A stretch of DNA of 64,000 nt from Chlorella sorokiniana (taxonomy: Eukaryota > Chlorophyta > Trebouxiophyceae > Chlorellales > Chlorellaceae). The notes below the pieces were generated by a model, which worked only from the letters and a program-made list of their open reading frames with translations, had not been told where the DNA came from and did not search any database. Of the stretch, positions 21,074-32,270 are shown piece by piece. The stretch lies in the NCBI GenBank assembly GCA_025917655.1, contig CP084609.1, forward strand, positions 558,001 to 622,000. Direction: 5' to 3'. Positions within the stretch are counted from its first letter, which is position 1, and every line of letters begins with the position of its first letter. The position numbers and the translations under genes are program-made.

Positions 21074-22011
21074 AGGCATTTCGTTGCACCTGCACCAGCA
21101 GGCAGGCTTACCACGGACACTTGGTCTGGTTCAGTCAGTTGGGCACCATCTGGTTCACCACCCATTGCGGCACTCTTGCTAAGGCTTGTGCTTTTTGGCA
21201 GCCATGTATTGCTGCATTTAAAAGCAAGCTCCCAAACCTTGCCATTTCTAGTGTCAAGGTTGCTTTGGCTTCCACCATACTACAGAGAGCTGACGATTGT
21301 GGGCCCAGCGGGCCTGACTTCGTTGTGTTTTTGTTATTATCCTGGATTTTAACAGACCATGAAGTGAACTTAATAGACCGTATGGGAGAGCAAAGGGATG
21401 GATGTTTAGTTGAGTGTCTACTTTCCTGCCATGCTAGTAAATATCTAATCCCCGCGCAATGAGCATGCTACCCCATCTGTCATGTTGTCTTGAGTTGTCC
21501 CAATGGCTGCACAATTTCAGTTACAATCATGTCAAGCGTCAGAATAATATGCTTTTGTCACGCTTGTGTGCGCCAGCTTGAGATGCTTGCCACATCGTAG
21601 GCATGGGATGCCTTTGCTTGCTTGGTTGCGTGATGGCAGCATATCTTGATGCCAAAGATTAGCATGCACAGCTGGAAGTTCACATAAACGTTAGCTCGTA
21701 AATATGAGTTGCAATGATAAAACAAGTCGAGCCAACCCAACTGTCTTCAGTTCGTTTGCCACAATTCCACAAAACTCCTCATTGGAAGCCAGTGCAAGTA
21801 GCATATAAGCAACTTTCGTCGTTGCAGTTTGCTTTTTGTTTCTGCAAGGCACATGATGAACGTGAACAAGTCGAAAACAGCCATGCACAGATTTCCAGTA
21901 CAGGATCAGAATCCAACCCGACTGGGAAAACGTACCACTGGCAGTTTCCGGAGGCGGTGTGCAAGCCAGTACAGAATCGCACAAAAAGTGTGGGGCCTTT
22001 GCATGCTTCAG
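21074..22011. other. Spacer between the two AFG2 terminal-exon copies
   Basis: No gene recognised. A long plus frame (20947-21462) overlaps the real last AFG2 exon in another frame and is regarded as a shadow. Confidence 0.45.
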
Positions 22012-22270
22012 GCGCAGGGCTGGCAGCTGTGTGCAGAGAGGCATCAATGGCTGCATTACGTGAGGATGTGGATACAGGTCAGCCATCAATTGTTTCACCC
22101 CTGTTCGCATTGGGTGTAAAGTGGTGTGTTGATCATTGAGGTTGCTGTGCAGTGCCAATTATGTAGCAAGCGAGGTCCATCAGCGGCATTTAAATGTTGC
22201 CCTTGACATGATCCAGCCGCAGCTGGGTGAAGCAGACATGACATCCTGGACAGTACTGATGAACAAGTGA
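22012..22270 (+). other. AFG2: Second copy of the last two AFG2 exons
   Basis: Exon copy 22012-22077 reads [20 protein letters not shown] with donor GTCAGC. Exon copy 22167-22270 reads EVHQRHLNVALDMIQPQLGE and ends ADMTSWTVLMNK before TGA. Phase, acceptor (TGTAG|CAAGC) and donor match the first copy. The two exons are well preserved with many silent changes, whereas the intron between them is nearly unalignable, which suggests selection on the protein. Possible roles are an alternative 3' end of AFG2 or the remnant of a tandem gene duplication. The exons upstream of this pair are not repeated in the spacer. Confidence 0.8.
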
Positions 22271-23693
22271 ATGTTTGTTGAAAATGTCCAACAGGGTTAT
22301 CTTGGGTTCGCGTCCATGCATCATGCACGGGTTTGGGGCTGTTCACAATCACTGTTCCTATTCAGCCTGCAACAGACCAGTACACTGCCCATGTCCCCTG
22401 CCGCACATCCCACCAGATATTGCCAACTGCCTTCCTTTACATGAGGCCCTCTCCCAGCACCTCTCACCATACCACCATGGCTAGGCAGGATCGGATTTCA
22501 TGGGAGGGCAGCCTAAAATAAATCAAAAGAAGAAGCTCACTGTGCAAAGCTGACGCTGCTGTTGCAAAATTTGGCCTTGGTCCTACCGCTGCTGCTCCTC
22601 AAACGGTCCACGCAACACCAAGGGAAGTTGATGATGATGCTGAGGTGAAACACAGACCTGCTAGCACGCACAGGCGCTTTCATGCACTTGTCCTCAATTG
22701 CTAAGGGCACCTACGCACCCCCAAGTCTGATGCCAGTCTTCATCAATGTACAATCCTACTAGAGCCCTGCGCCGCAGGAAAGTCTCAACTTCTTCTACTG
22801 TACAACGTCGGCTACAGCAAGCAGAACATGATGAGGAGGGCCCTGTGACAAATAAGGAAGGCCCTGCAGAAATCTGTAGTGCCCCCGACCTGTGCGGTGG
22901 CCCCAAAAAAAACGATGCAAGCAGAGGCAGGTGGGTCCAAACAGAACCCTCTCAATTGTCAGGATGTCTGCAGCTCAGGTGATGCCTCTTAATGGTGTGC
23001 TCACACGAAGAAAGTAAAAGATAAACGTGCCCCAGCGCGGGATGGCCCTGCCCTGCCAAAAGGATCAATGGCAGCAGCGGTACAGTGCAGCGTTGTGACT
23101 TGCCGCCGCCGCTACTGCGGGACAGCAAGATAACCGCCGTCTGATACCAACTGAAACAGGAGCTGAACGCAGTGCGCCTGCATCCCACACCTACGTGCAG
23201 GCAGGGTGGAATATGTGGCGTGAGCCAATCTACAGGGCAACTCACATGGCCAAACAGACCTGCCACTTTGAAGAAGTGGGTCGAGCAGTTTGGCCCATTC
23301 TAGCAGGCGATCGCACCAGAGACTCTCATGACGTAAGAAACCCTTGCCCCAACTTTCGGGCGAGCGCGCGGGACAATGCCGCCCTAAAAAGCAAGCCCTA
23401 CGCAGTGGGAGCGGTTCTTTGCCGAACCCTGCTACATTTCCTCCGCCAGCACCTCAAGCGTTCATAGTTCGTAACAAAAACAGTCAGAAAGATTGATCAA
23501 ACAGGAAACGCAGGAATTGATATGGCAGCAAGACAGGCGGTACAAAAGACCCACGAATCTTCCTAATCAAGGCCAAGGTGTCCGGCACCAGCATCATACG
23601 CGAGTACATCCTTGCCCGACTTCTCGAAGGCCCTGTATCGCGAAAATCTCAAACAAACTATCATTGCGTTCCAACACGATAGCCAAAGATTCA
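22271..23693. other. Intergenic stretch with weak coding-like frames
   Basis: Plus frames at about 22540-22700 (AVAKFGLGPTAAAPQTVH) and 22746-22982 are open but unrecognised. A partial copy of the palindromic element occupies about 23080-23255. An open frame in phase with ALG7 reaches back to 23493. Confidence 0.35.
23080..23255. repeat. Partial copy of the 9.4-12.3 kb palindromic element
   Basis: Shares GTGCAGCGTTGTGACTTGCC (ATGCAGCGTTGTGACTTGCC at 11478), the following GGGACAGC block, and CACCTACGTGCA followed by an AACTCACATGGC block (11650-11690) in the same order as the right arm. Only a few hundred bases are recognisable. Confidence 0.65.
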
Positions 23694-26026
23694 ATGAAAC
23701 CTTCTCGGCCCCTCGCGTGGCTCTGGTTCCTTGCTCTGGGGTGCTTGCTGCCCAGTGCCTGTGTGGCGACCTTCTTCTTGAGAAACGACATCATTCAAGT
23801 TTCCATTTTGGCTTCGGTGGCCGTGAGCACCTTGGGCTATCTGCTCACAATCAAGTTCATTCCCATCACGATGACTTACACCATGAAGGCCGGTCTGTCT
23901 GGGATAGATTTAAACAAGCAGGGCAGCCGCGCAGCCGGCAAGAAAGTGCCCGAATCTCTTGGGCTGGCCTCTGGTATTGTGTTCCTTGTGAGAACTTTCA
24001 GATTACCGAGTATTTCACGCCCATACCAGGAATAATTGTGCCCCTTTGACACATCTGCAGGTCTGCGTGATTTTCTTCCAACAGCTGCATTATTATGACA
24101 TACCTGGCCTGTTTCACGCATTGAGCTCAGGCAATTGGCTTGATGCTCAGGCAAACGTTGTCAGGGTGGAGTCTGTCAGCGATGCATGGTATGCCCCAAT
24201 GCTAAATTTCATGGAGGATGCAGGGCGCGTAACATCAAAGCTGCCACCCCTGCAGGTTAATTGATTACAACGCAGCCCTGGCTGCCATTTGTTTTATGCT
24301 CCTTCTGGGTTTTGTGGATGATGTGTTGGATATTCCATGGCGGGTCAAGCTGGTCCTCCCTTGCATTGCCGCATTACCCCTGCTCATCGCATACAGCGGT
24401 GGCACTGGTGAGTACATGGCTAGGAAGCGATTTTCCTTGCTTTCAACATTGGCATGACTTTGGTTCACTGCAGTCATGGTAGTTTTAGAACACCAACTTG
24501 GGTCCAGTGACCTTACATATAGCGCGCGCGCCCCCCCGCCGCGCCCTGCGAAATATCCTGGGCGGCGGGCGGGGGGGCGCGGGGCCGGCAGAACAAGCAG
24601 GGGGAAGGAGAGATAAAACGGAAAATGAAGGAAGGAAACTGGGATACGGTCACAGGGCACGAAGGGTGGCAGGGGACGGCAGTGGGATACATACAGTTTG
24701 CTACAGTTTGCCCATGCCAGCCAAAGTTAGGCCACTTAGGGTCTGCTACGGTAGTAATGTTTTCTATGTTACTGTGCATGCTGGCATCATGTGGTGTTTA
24801 TGCTGGGCACCAAGCATTGCCCTTGCCCCAAACAGCAGCTTTTGCTAGGGCATGCTTGATCTGCTAGCAGCTGCTGCACCATGATCCCCTAGCGAAGTAT
24901 GCCGCAGGGCAAGCTATCGTTCCCAAACCACTACAACACCGACCTCATTTTTCCACTTTCTATGCGCGCTTGGGGCTTTGGACATACACCTTCAACCCCA
25001 CACCATAACACACCTGCACTTCACGAATCCGCCCTTGCCCATATCCAGGCGTGGTTGTGCCCAAGTTACTTCGAGTATTCATAGGTCTTCCTGCCTATCT
25101 CGAGTTGGGTGCATTGTACAAGGTTGGCTTTGTGAACAGCAGAGGAAAGGGTCTGTTTTGGTATCTTGGCCAACCCTGCTACTTTGCACAGGTGTTCATG
25201 GTGCTTCTTGTTGTGTTTTGCACAAACTCTATCAACATATTGGCTGGCATTAATGGCTTAGAAGCTGGGCAGACGTTCATAATTGCATGTGCTGGTAAGT
25301 TGGGACGACATTTGTATTTCTGTAGATTGCTATGTCATTCACAACTCGCTGTTGTTATGCAAAGCAGTACTTTTGTACAACCTCACAACACTCAGTAGCC
25401 CTGCCACTGCCTCGGCTTCTCGGGATGGTCATTTGTTCTCTACATACCTCATGATACCTCTGGCTGCTACCACTTTGGCCTTGCTCACTTTTAACTGGTA
25501 CCCGGCCAAGGTGCTGCTTGAACCACAGTGGAAATTGGCATAATTGGAGGGGACCCTCTGATTCCTTTCCTTTTGCGTACGTGCAGGTTTTTGTGGGAGA
25601 TACTTTCACATATTTTGCTGGCATGACCCTTGCAGTGGCGGGCATCCTTGGCCACTTTTCTGAAATGTTGTTGCTATTTTTTACTCCACAGCTTGTCAAC
25701 TTTGTGTACAGTCTACCTCAGCTGTTCAACTATGTGCCCTGTCCAAGGCACAGACTTCCCAGGTTTGCATGATGTAACTAGCTCTGGCACCACTTCCAGC
25801 ATGCCAGATCATTTCCCAAAGCGTGCCCCTTCACCCCTTCTGCAGATTTGAACCTCATAGTGGTCTTTTGCATTATTCATCCAACATGAACCTGGTCAAC
25901 CTGTTTCTTCGCTTGTTTGGGCCATGTACTGAATTTGTATTGTGCATGCGATTACTAGCCTGGCAAGTAACATGTTGTGTCATGGCTTTTTGGGTGCGGC
26001 ATATGCTGGCGGGTTGGTATAAATAG
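23694..26026 (+). CDS. ALG7: UDP-GlcNAc:dolichyl-phosphate GlcNAc-1-phosphotransferase (ALG7/DPAGT1)
   Basis: Catalyses the first step of lipid-linked oligosaccharide synthesis for N-glycosylation in the ER membrane (the tunicamycin target). N-terminal membrane segments are [20 protein letters not shown] and [20 protein letters not shown], followed by [12 protein letters not shown] and [15 protein letters not shown]. The catalytic-site blocks are [18 protein letters not shown] (the DD motif, about 24309), [18 protein letters not shown] (about 25220) and [20 protein letters not shown] (about 25590). They are followed by [20 protein letters not shown], the CPRHRLPRF loop and a last exon ([20 protein letters not shown]). 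The ATG at 23694 fits the first membrane segment; the frame is open upstream to an ATG at 23493, giving an alternative 67-residue extension. One large intron (about 24410-25050) holds a GC-rich hairpin. Confidence 0.93.
24527..24581. repeat. GC-rich perfect hairpin in an ALG7 intron
   Basis: CGCGCCCCCCCGCC at 24527-24540 and GGCGGGGGGGCGCG at 24568-24581 form a perfect 14-bp stem around a 27-nt loop. The flanking G-runs could also form a quadruplex. Confidence 0.8.
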
Positions 26027-26140
26027 GTGTTCTATGAATGTGACAACGGTTCTCTAATGCGTGTTCCAAAATGATCCGCCACTTCTCCTGCGAGTGCAAA
26101 CTGTGCACCATGTGCCAGATTGTTCCAGATCGAATGTTTG

Positions 26141-26145
26141 TGTAA
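26141..26145 (+). terminator. TGTAA polyadenylation-type signal of ALG7
   Basis: TGTAA 115 bp after the ALG7 stop, in the gap before the convergent BAHD gene. Confidence 0.4.
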
Positions 26146-26258
26146 TCGTTGTGCTTGACCAGGCTCAGTCACCAGTCGGCAAATGACACCTTTGCCATTG
26201 TCGATACCCAGGGCTGCATTGAATTGTCATGCAATGTTGTCAAGGACGGCATTCAACC

Positions 26259-28625
26259 TTATCGCGGTTTTGATTTGTTTTCTAAACATCCATGCTTGCC
26301 TGTTGTGCCAGCATACCACCATTCAGACCATGGAAGGATGTCAGTCTTCACGAAACATGGCCCACCAGCACCAAAATCGATCTACAGTTGGTGTAGGGCA
26401 CAACCAAACTATGGCATGTGGCTGGCAGACTTGAACTTTGCAGCGGGATTGCTGGGTCCCACTAAACAGCTTTCAGAAGACTGACAGATTGAATATCTAA
26501 GTACCGAAACGCTGACAGGTGGTTGGCCTGCAAACATTCTCACCTTGTGCATGGGAAATTTGGTGATATAGCTGGATGATGCAGATTTTTGTAATGCTGC
26601 CTTCATAGTGTAGCCAGCTGCAAATTGCAGAATTGGCTGATGTGCCATTCTTTGAAACCCCGACACACTGTTAAAGGCAGAATTCTGCAAGGTAACTATG
26701 AAATTGGTATTTTAACAGGTTGGGAAAGTTGAACATTTGCCTGTGCCATGTTTGCCTTGCAGCCACCTTACGTTGTTTGTTCGATGAGCATGAAGGCCTG
26801 TGCGTATGAGCCTGGCGTTTTGTGCGATGGCTGCAATGAAGCTGATGTCTTCTCCTCCTTGTTGATTCACTTTCAAGCCTGCATACTCCATCTTTGCTTG
26901 CACTTGTCTGCTTTCAAATGTCGCACACATAACCTACGTTTGTTCATTGGTTGATTGCTGGCACCCTCAACAAACAATATGTCAATCGCGTTTCCCATGA
27001 ATTTGTCATGCGCCATAGTTTCTTTACAAGACAATACCTGGAGCATATCTGCAAAAGCTCACAATGTTATATTTATAGAAGCCAACCTGATCGCTGATCA
27101 GCGACCACTAAGTGGTTGCATTACCAGTAGTAATTGTGAACAGATGGGGCTGTTTCAGCACCCAGCTGCGCCCACGCAAGTCGTTGAGTAGAGTGAATAA
27201 CAGTGCTTGAACAGCATCTCCGGAGGTAAGACTGATGCCCGCCATGTCTGCAGAAGTCAGCAGAATGCATGAATGAAAGAATGAATGAACGAACGAATGA
27301 ATGATCGAAAAACCAAAAAGGTAATTGGCTACCTGCAGCAGCCATCTTGACACTTCGAACGACTTCTTCTGGCAAGTATAATGTGTGTACATCAAAGCGG
27401 CCCTTCAGTAGTCGGTACATCTCCGTGGGTACGGAAAGGCATTGTTTGAAAGACAAATGGGTACTTGGTTGCCATAGCACTGGATGAGGCCTCAAGGATG
27501 TCGTCTCACTGTGATGCAGTGAGGTAATCAATGTGAAGGGGCCAGGATGGAAAGGACAGAAGAAAAACCTTTACCTAGAAACAGCGTGCTTGAGATGTGT
27601 CAAAGATTGAAAAATGGGGCTCAACTTCAATGGCGTACTAGTCACTGTCTTGCCAGCTGTCAGAGCCCTGTATGATGTGATGGATGATGTAACACTGTGT
27701 ATTCCCAATGTATGTAATCAAAGAACAAGTACTCGCCTGTAATACTCTGATAACCTGGCCATGAAACTGATTCCCCTGCCTGCATCTGCAAGTGTATGCC
27801 AGCATGTCATACTCAAAATTTGCCCGTCTTCTAGCTCTGTCAGCCTGTTGTGAAGAGTTTGGAATTGGTTTCGGTGAAGAATATAGGCAGCAAGCATTGT
27901 TGGATACCTCTCAACACCAAGTTTGAGGGGGCGCTTTCCCTAGTCGCGCCAGTCTAGGGTTCAGGGGCTGATCATAGAACGCCATAGGTGCATTGTTGAG
28001 GGTGATATTGCTCGATAGATAGGACCATGTGTGCGGAGCGACATCTGCCAACCTGCAGATTAAAACATCACAATTGAATTAGTGAGGCTCCTGCTGTTGT
28101 CGACAGCCATGGATGAAAGCAGGCACCTGATGCCCAAAGTCTTGGCTGCAGAGAACTCGACTCCCTTGTTGTTGCACTCAATCACTGAGTCTTTAAGGTG
28201 GGCACCCCAGTTGAGCACGAGACCTCGTCCAGCAAAGTGGGGCACCTCGCTCAGGACCAATCGCAGCGCTTCCTTGAAAGGCTCAATGAGAATAAATTGA
28301 CCCTTGTAAAAGAATGTAAAGTTAAAGCCAGCAAACTGGTACATCTGGTCTACCGTAGAGGGCTGCATGAGCAAACGTGATGTCAGCGGTTTCATCCATT
28401 ACACCTCTTATTTTGCCAGGAACTCACTGTGAGTATTCGGTGCAGGCCTTTATCTGAGGGCTTCACCATCTCCGTTAGGTACTGACTTTTACTCCGCAAA
28501 CTGTCATGATCAGCTGCTGACATAGGTTTATGGTCAGCCTCACATACGCGTACTGGCCCCCGAAGCGAGCGACAGCCCCATCTTGCGAGTGTCTTAGCCA
28601 TTGCTTTTACCTGCACATGGATCAT
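26259..28625 (-). CDS. BAHD-family (HXXXD) acyltransferase, copy 1
   Basis: BAHD enzymes transfer acyl groups from CoA thioesters to alcohols or amines. On the minus strand the first exon (28625, or ATG 28601) is followed by VDQMYQFAGFNFTFFYKGQF and VLSEVPHFAGRG (about 28350-28200). The catalytic motif is HTLAD followed by AGRGISFMARLSEYY (27784-27798). Then come LYLPEEVVRSVKMAAAG, SGDAVQALLFTLLNDLRG, MGNAIDILFVEG (about 26985), ISFIAAIAQNARLIRTGL and IDFGAGGPCFVKTDILPW (the structural DFGWG-type motif, about 26370). The stop is placed at 26259; a neighbouring frame continues a little more like copy 2, so the last residues are uncertain. The gene is divergent from copy 2 and convergent with ALG7. 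The substrate cannot be told from the sequence. Confidence 0.82.
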
Positions 28626-28882
28626 TCGATAATATTAATTCGTAACATTGACCGACCGTCGGAGGCCTGACCCATCATAAGCCCACCCCGGCCCCTACAC
28701 TGGTGGTGGTTTGCTCGCTAAAATACGATTGAAATGTTGCTGGTTGTCGCCTCGGTAGTCACTTTCCAAACATCAAGGTTAGAAAGAGCGGCTTACATTT
28801 CGCGGAAGACCTGCGACCCTTCATCTTTCAGCCACGCCCCTTTCCACGCCCCTTTTGACTTCTTTTACGCACCACATCGACT
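28626..28882. promoter_or_regulatory. Shared 5' region between the two BAHD genes
   Basis: About 257 bp separates the two divergent start regions, so a shared bidirectional promoter is likely. No specific motif is claimed. Confidence 0.4.
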
Positions 28883-31252
28883 ATGGAATTTCCAATGTTA
28901 TGTAGACTGTTTCGCCTCTTCTGTGAAGGGTTCACAAGCTCTGTCACACTGGCGGTTACCTCTCCTCGCTCAGTATCAGACAACCATTGGATGCGAATAG
29001 CTTGTCAAGTTGGCGAGGAAGTTTTGAAGGCAGCACTATGTCCCAAAGGCACATATTTTAAGGTACGCCTTTGGGAAGAAGTGCAGGGTGCCTATGCGCC
29101 CAACTTGTCTTGTTCTTGTCTGCTACAGTTGACACCCATTGACCAGATGTATCAAAACGCTTCTCTGACCTTCACATACTTCTACAAAGGTCATACAATT
29201 GATTTTCGTCGCCTCCGGAATGCACTTCACAAGGTTTTGAATGAGATACCACATCTCGCTGGGCGGGCTACGCAAATTGGTGACGGAGGAAAGCTGGTTG
29301 ATGCAGCTATCTCATGCATGAATCATGGAATCCTGCTCTCTCGCGGCAGGGCCCCACATTTAAGGTATGTGTTCAGTGTCCATGAGAGGCCAAACAACCC
29401 TTGCAAACTGGCTATTCTGGTGGTGCCACGGCGACAGGCTTCGAGACATTGGTCCGCACACTTGGTCTGCAAATTTGAACAACCGTTGCTTAAATGATTC
29501 TCCCATTGCTTTTTATGGCGAGTCCCTAGATCCAAGTTTAATACTCTTGGGAACTGAATATCTTTTACAGTTAAGGTGACGAAACGTCGATAATTATAGA
29601 ACAGTAATGAATCATAATAACGTATTAAAAACACATCACAGCGCTCCAGGTTAACAACTTTGTATGACTCTCAAGTTCTTTCTGTAAGTGGATGGCATGG
29701 CATGATGGATGCAGGCAGCAGTATTAACTTAGCAAAACGACTAGCAGAACATTACACGTAAGGCTGTTCGACCGGTTCATGGTAAGTTTGTGACATTAAC
29801 TCATAGAAGCTACCCATCCAGGGACATGGCTGGAGAGGCATCAGCATCTACATGTTTATGTGCGGAGTCCATCCTGCATTCCCCCAGACTTTTACACAAC
29901 AACTGACAAATGAGTAAGTGGTGGCAGTCTTGTGATTTTGTTGTGGCCTTGCATGAGGAACATTGGAGGATTGCATTTGCAGTGTCAGTAAACCCTGGGA
30001 CGCCAACCCAATATCCACCCAGCTATCATATAGAAACTGGTTTTCTGCCCCGTTCATTATATTCCGCACTTTGACAAGCGCCTGGGATGTCCATGTTTTG
30101 TACTTGCCGCTCACTGTAGTAACCAACCTTAGAGCTGCGGCTAAAGGTTGGCGGTATCTTGCTTGTGACTACATAAAGCAACATGAGCTCAAATTAACTA
30201 GAAAGCATGAACACATTCTAACTGTTGCAGGCACTGCGTCAACCTTCATTAGTTCTAATGATGCCGTCCAAGCCCTGATGTTCACGTTATTCAACGACTT
30301 GCATGATGCCCCCTTGTTCCCAGCAGTCCACAGATGTTTACAATAACAGCAGGTCCCTGTCTTGATGCGTGAGTTGTTGAAAGCACTCTCTAAGGATGCA
30401 ATGTCATTGCAGACATTCTTCAAGGGCAAAAGTTGAAGCATAAAAAAAACACGCAGTTTGGAAATGCAGTGGATATCCTTTTCGTTGAGGGTGACAGCAG
30501 CCAAGGTATAGTATACGGGCATCAAACATTGCCATGCTGGATGGCTGAGGGCCTGCAGATAGTTGACAGCGATGTTTTTCCTTGAAATCCATCGATTGCC
30601 AAGTCCATCTGCGTATTCAAACTCACTGTGCAGGAGCAAACATGGCCAAACACACTGATTATCATGATCAGTTTGTGGCTGCCATGTCATACAATGCACA
30701 ACGGTTACGGCAGGGCATAATTGCGTACAGGAGGGACTGGGTGAGTGCGCTTGCATTGTATGAACGTTGAAAAGGGAGAAGCGAACCTAAGGACAGAAAA
30801 GTTGCCTGGTGTAGCGTCAAGCTGCAGACACGGTTGTCACATATCAACACATGGTCGGGCTTAGCAAGTTGACAGTGGCTGCTAACTTCTTAGTAAAGGG
30901 AGCCGAGCAGAAGTGCGCATCTTCGAGTTCTGTAACCAAATTTCCGACTAATGAGGTCAGATACAATCAAAACTAACAAATGCCACCATTTGCCTACACA
31001 TCCTCGCACAATACCTTGCAGATTGATTTTGGCAATGGGGAGCCGTGCTTCATGCAGGCACATCTGCGGCCCTGGTGTGATCGGTGGTTCATTTACCATG
31101 CCACGAGTGTACAGAGTACTAAGAGGGGAGGACTTATCGTTCATGCTGTCTTAGAATATGGGCTTGCATCACGCCTTCAAGGTCATATAATTTGGAAAGG
31201 ATTAGCAGCAGGCACACGTTTGTCAGTCGCAGATTGGCAACAGGAAGCTTAA
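28883..31252 (+). CDS. BAHD-family (HXXXD) acyltransferase, copy 2
   Basis: Paralogue of the divergent copy 1, with the same exon order. The first exon (ATG 28883) is followed by LTPIDQMYQNASLTFTYFYK and LNEIPHLAGRA (about 29130-29265). The catalytic motif is HGMMD within WHGMMDAGSSINLAKRLAEH (29696-29710). Then come LYLPLTVVTNLRAAAKG, SSNDAVQALMFTLFNDLHD, FGNAVDILFVEG (about 30455), YHDQFVAAMSYNAQRLRQGI and IDFGNGEPCFMQAHLRPW (DFGWG-type motif, about 31023). It ends after LIVHAVLEYGLASRL with stop 31250-31252. The catalytic His and Asp are both present; DAG replaces the usual DG. Several exon limits are approximate. The acyl donor and acceptor are unknown. Confidence 0.85.
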
Positions 31253-32270
31253 TTTGTTACCACATGGAAAGGTGCACTCGCAATCACCACATGCAAACAG
31301 GCACCAAGTTGCCAAGTCATAAAAATCTGTATGCCAGGATAATCTGTTGGTGCGATTTTTGCCGGTGATGCATGACTTTTGATCAGGGGGCCCCTTTGTC
31401 CCTTGAAGCCAAAGCCAAAGTCCTGTACCATTGTAAGACAGCCAACATGTAACTTTCTTTAAGGCGAGAATACCTCGCCGCGAGCCTAGCATGATTTGCC
31501 ATACATTCTCCGCAAAGGCAAGTTCCACAGCCAAGGAACGTTGACTGGGTGTACTTGTTGGAAAGTTTCGCAATAGGCGCGTTTTCTGCAGAACCCTCTG
31601 CTGTTTATCATATCGTGTAGATTCGGGTCAAACTCGGCCGCCTTTTTGCCTCCATTCATGACATCTTGTGGACGTTTAAAACCGTCTCCCAAGCCCCAAT
31701 AAGCGTTAGCAAACACCGAAATTCGACAACAGTTTCCTTTAATGTTGGTTTGTGAGCGGAGGCCTTCGTTCTTGCAGATTCTTGCAGCTGCCTGCATGGC
31801 GGCAACACCGCAGCACCCAAGAGCGCCAACACTTGCCTAACTGCGGTCTGATTGCATGCCAGTCATTGCCTGTCACAACGTGTTCTGGCAGCATCTCTCA
31901 TTACTTTTGCTAATTGATGCGGGCGCATCAGAGAAAATGTTCTCTTGGGACTCTACGCACAGAAATGCGCCTGCAGTTCCCACCGGAGCACTCGATTTCC
32001 AAAGCCGACATGGCATTGCAACCTTTTCATGCCATAATTTGTTAAAGTTTACGAAGGAAACCTGGTTGAAACACCCTGTTGTTTGAATGACACACACCAT
32101 TTGTAAGTTGCAACAGCCATGGCATCATATCTCTTTTTTTTTCGCCTAATCATTGGGGCTGTTTGACGGTAGTAGGAAACGGTCCGACTCTAGTTCCGCA
32201 TTTTGTTGCATGTAAGGAAAGTACGAGTCAGGTTCTTATTGCTACCAAGCTGGCTGACAACAATAATTGA
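31253..32270. other. Gap with unrecognised minus-strand coding-like frames
   Basis: Minus frames around 31800-31490 (ISVFANAYWGLGDGF, then CMANHARLAARYSRLKESYM in another frame) look partly coding but match no family I know and do not join cleanly. They could be a small unrecognised gene downstream of RPAC1 or a relic. Confidence 0.3.

Noticed and set aside
20947-21462. 171-codon plus frame after AFG2
   Set aside because: It overlaps the true last AFG2 exon in a different frame and has no family resemblance.
23493-23693. Alternative N-terminal extension of ALG7
   Set aside because: In frame, but a polar Gln/Arg-rich stretch before the first membrane segment is not typical of the family; the ATG at 23694 is preferred.
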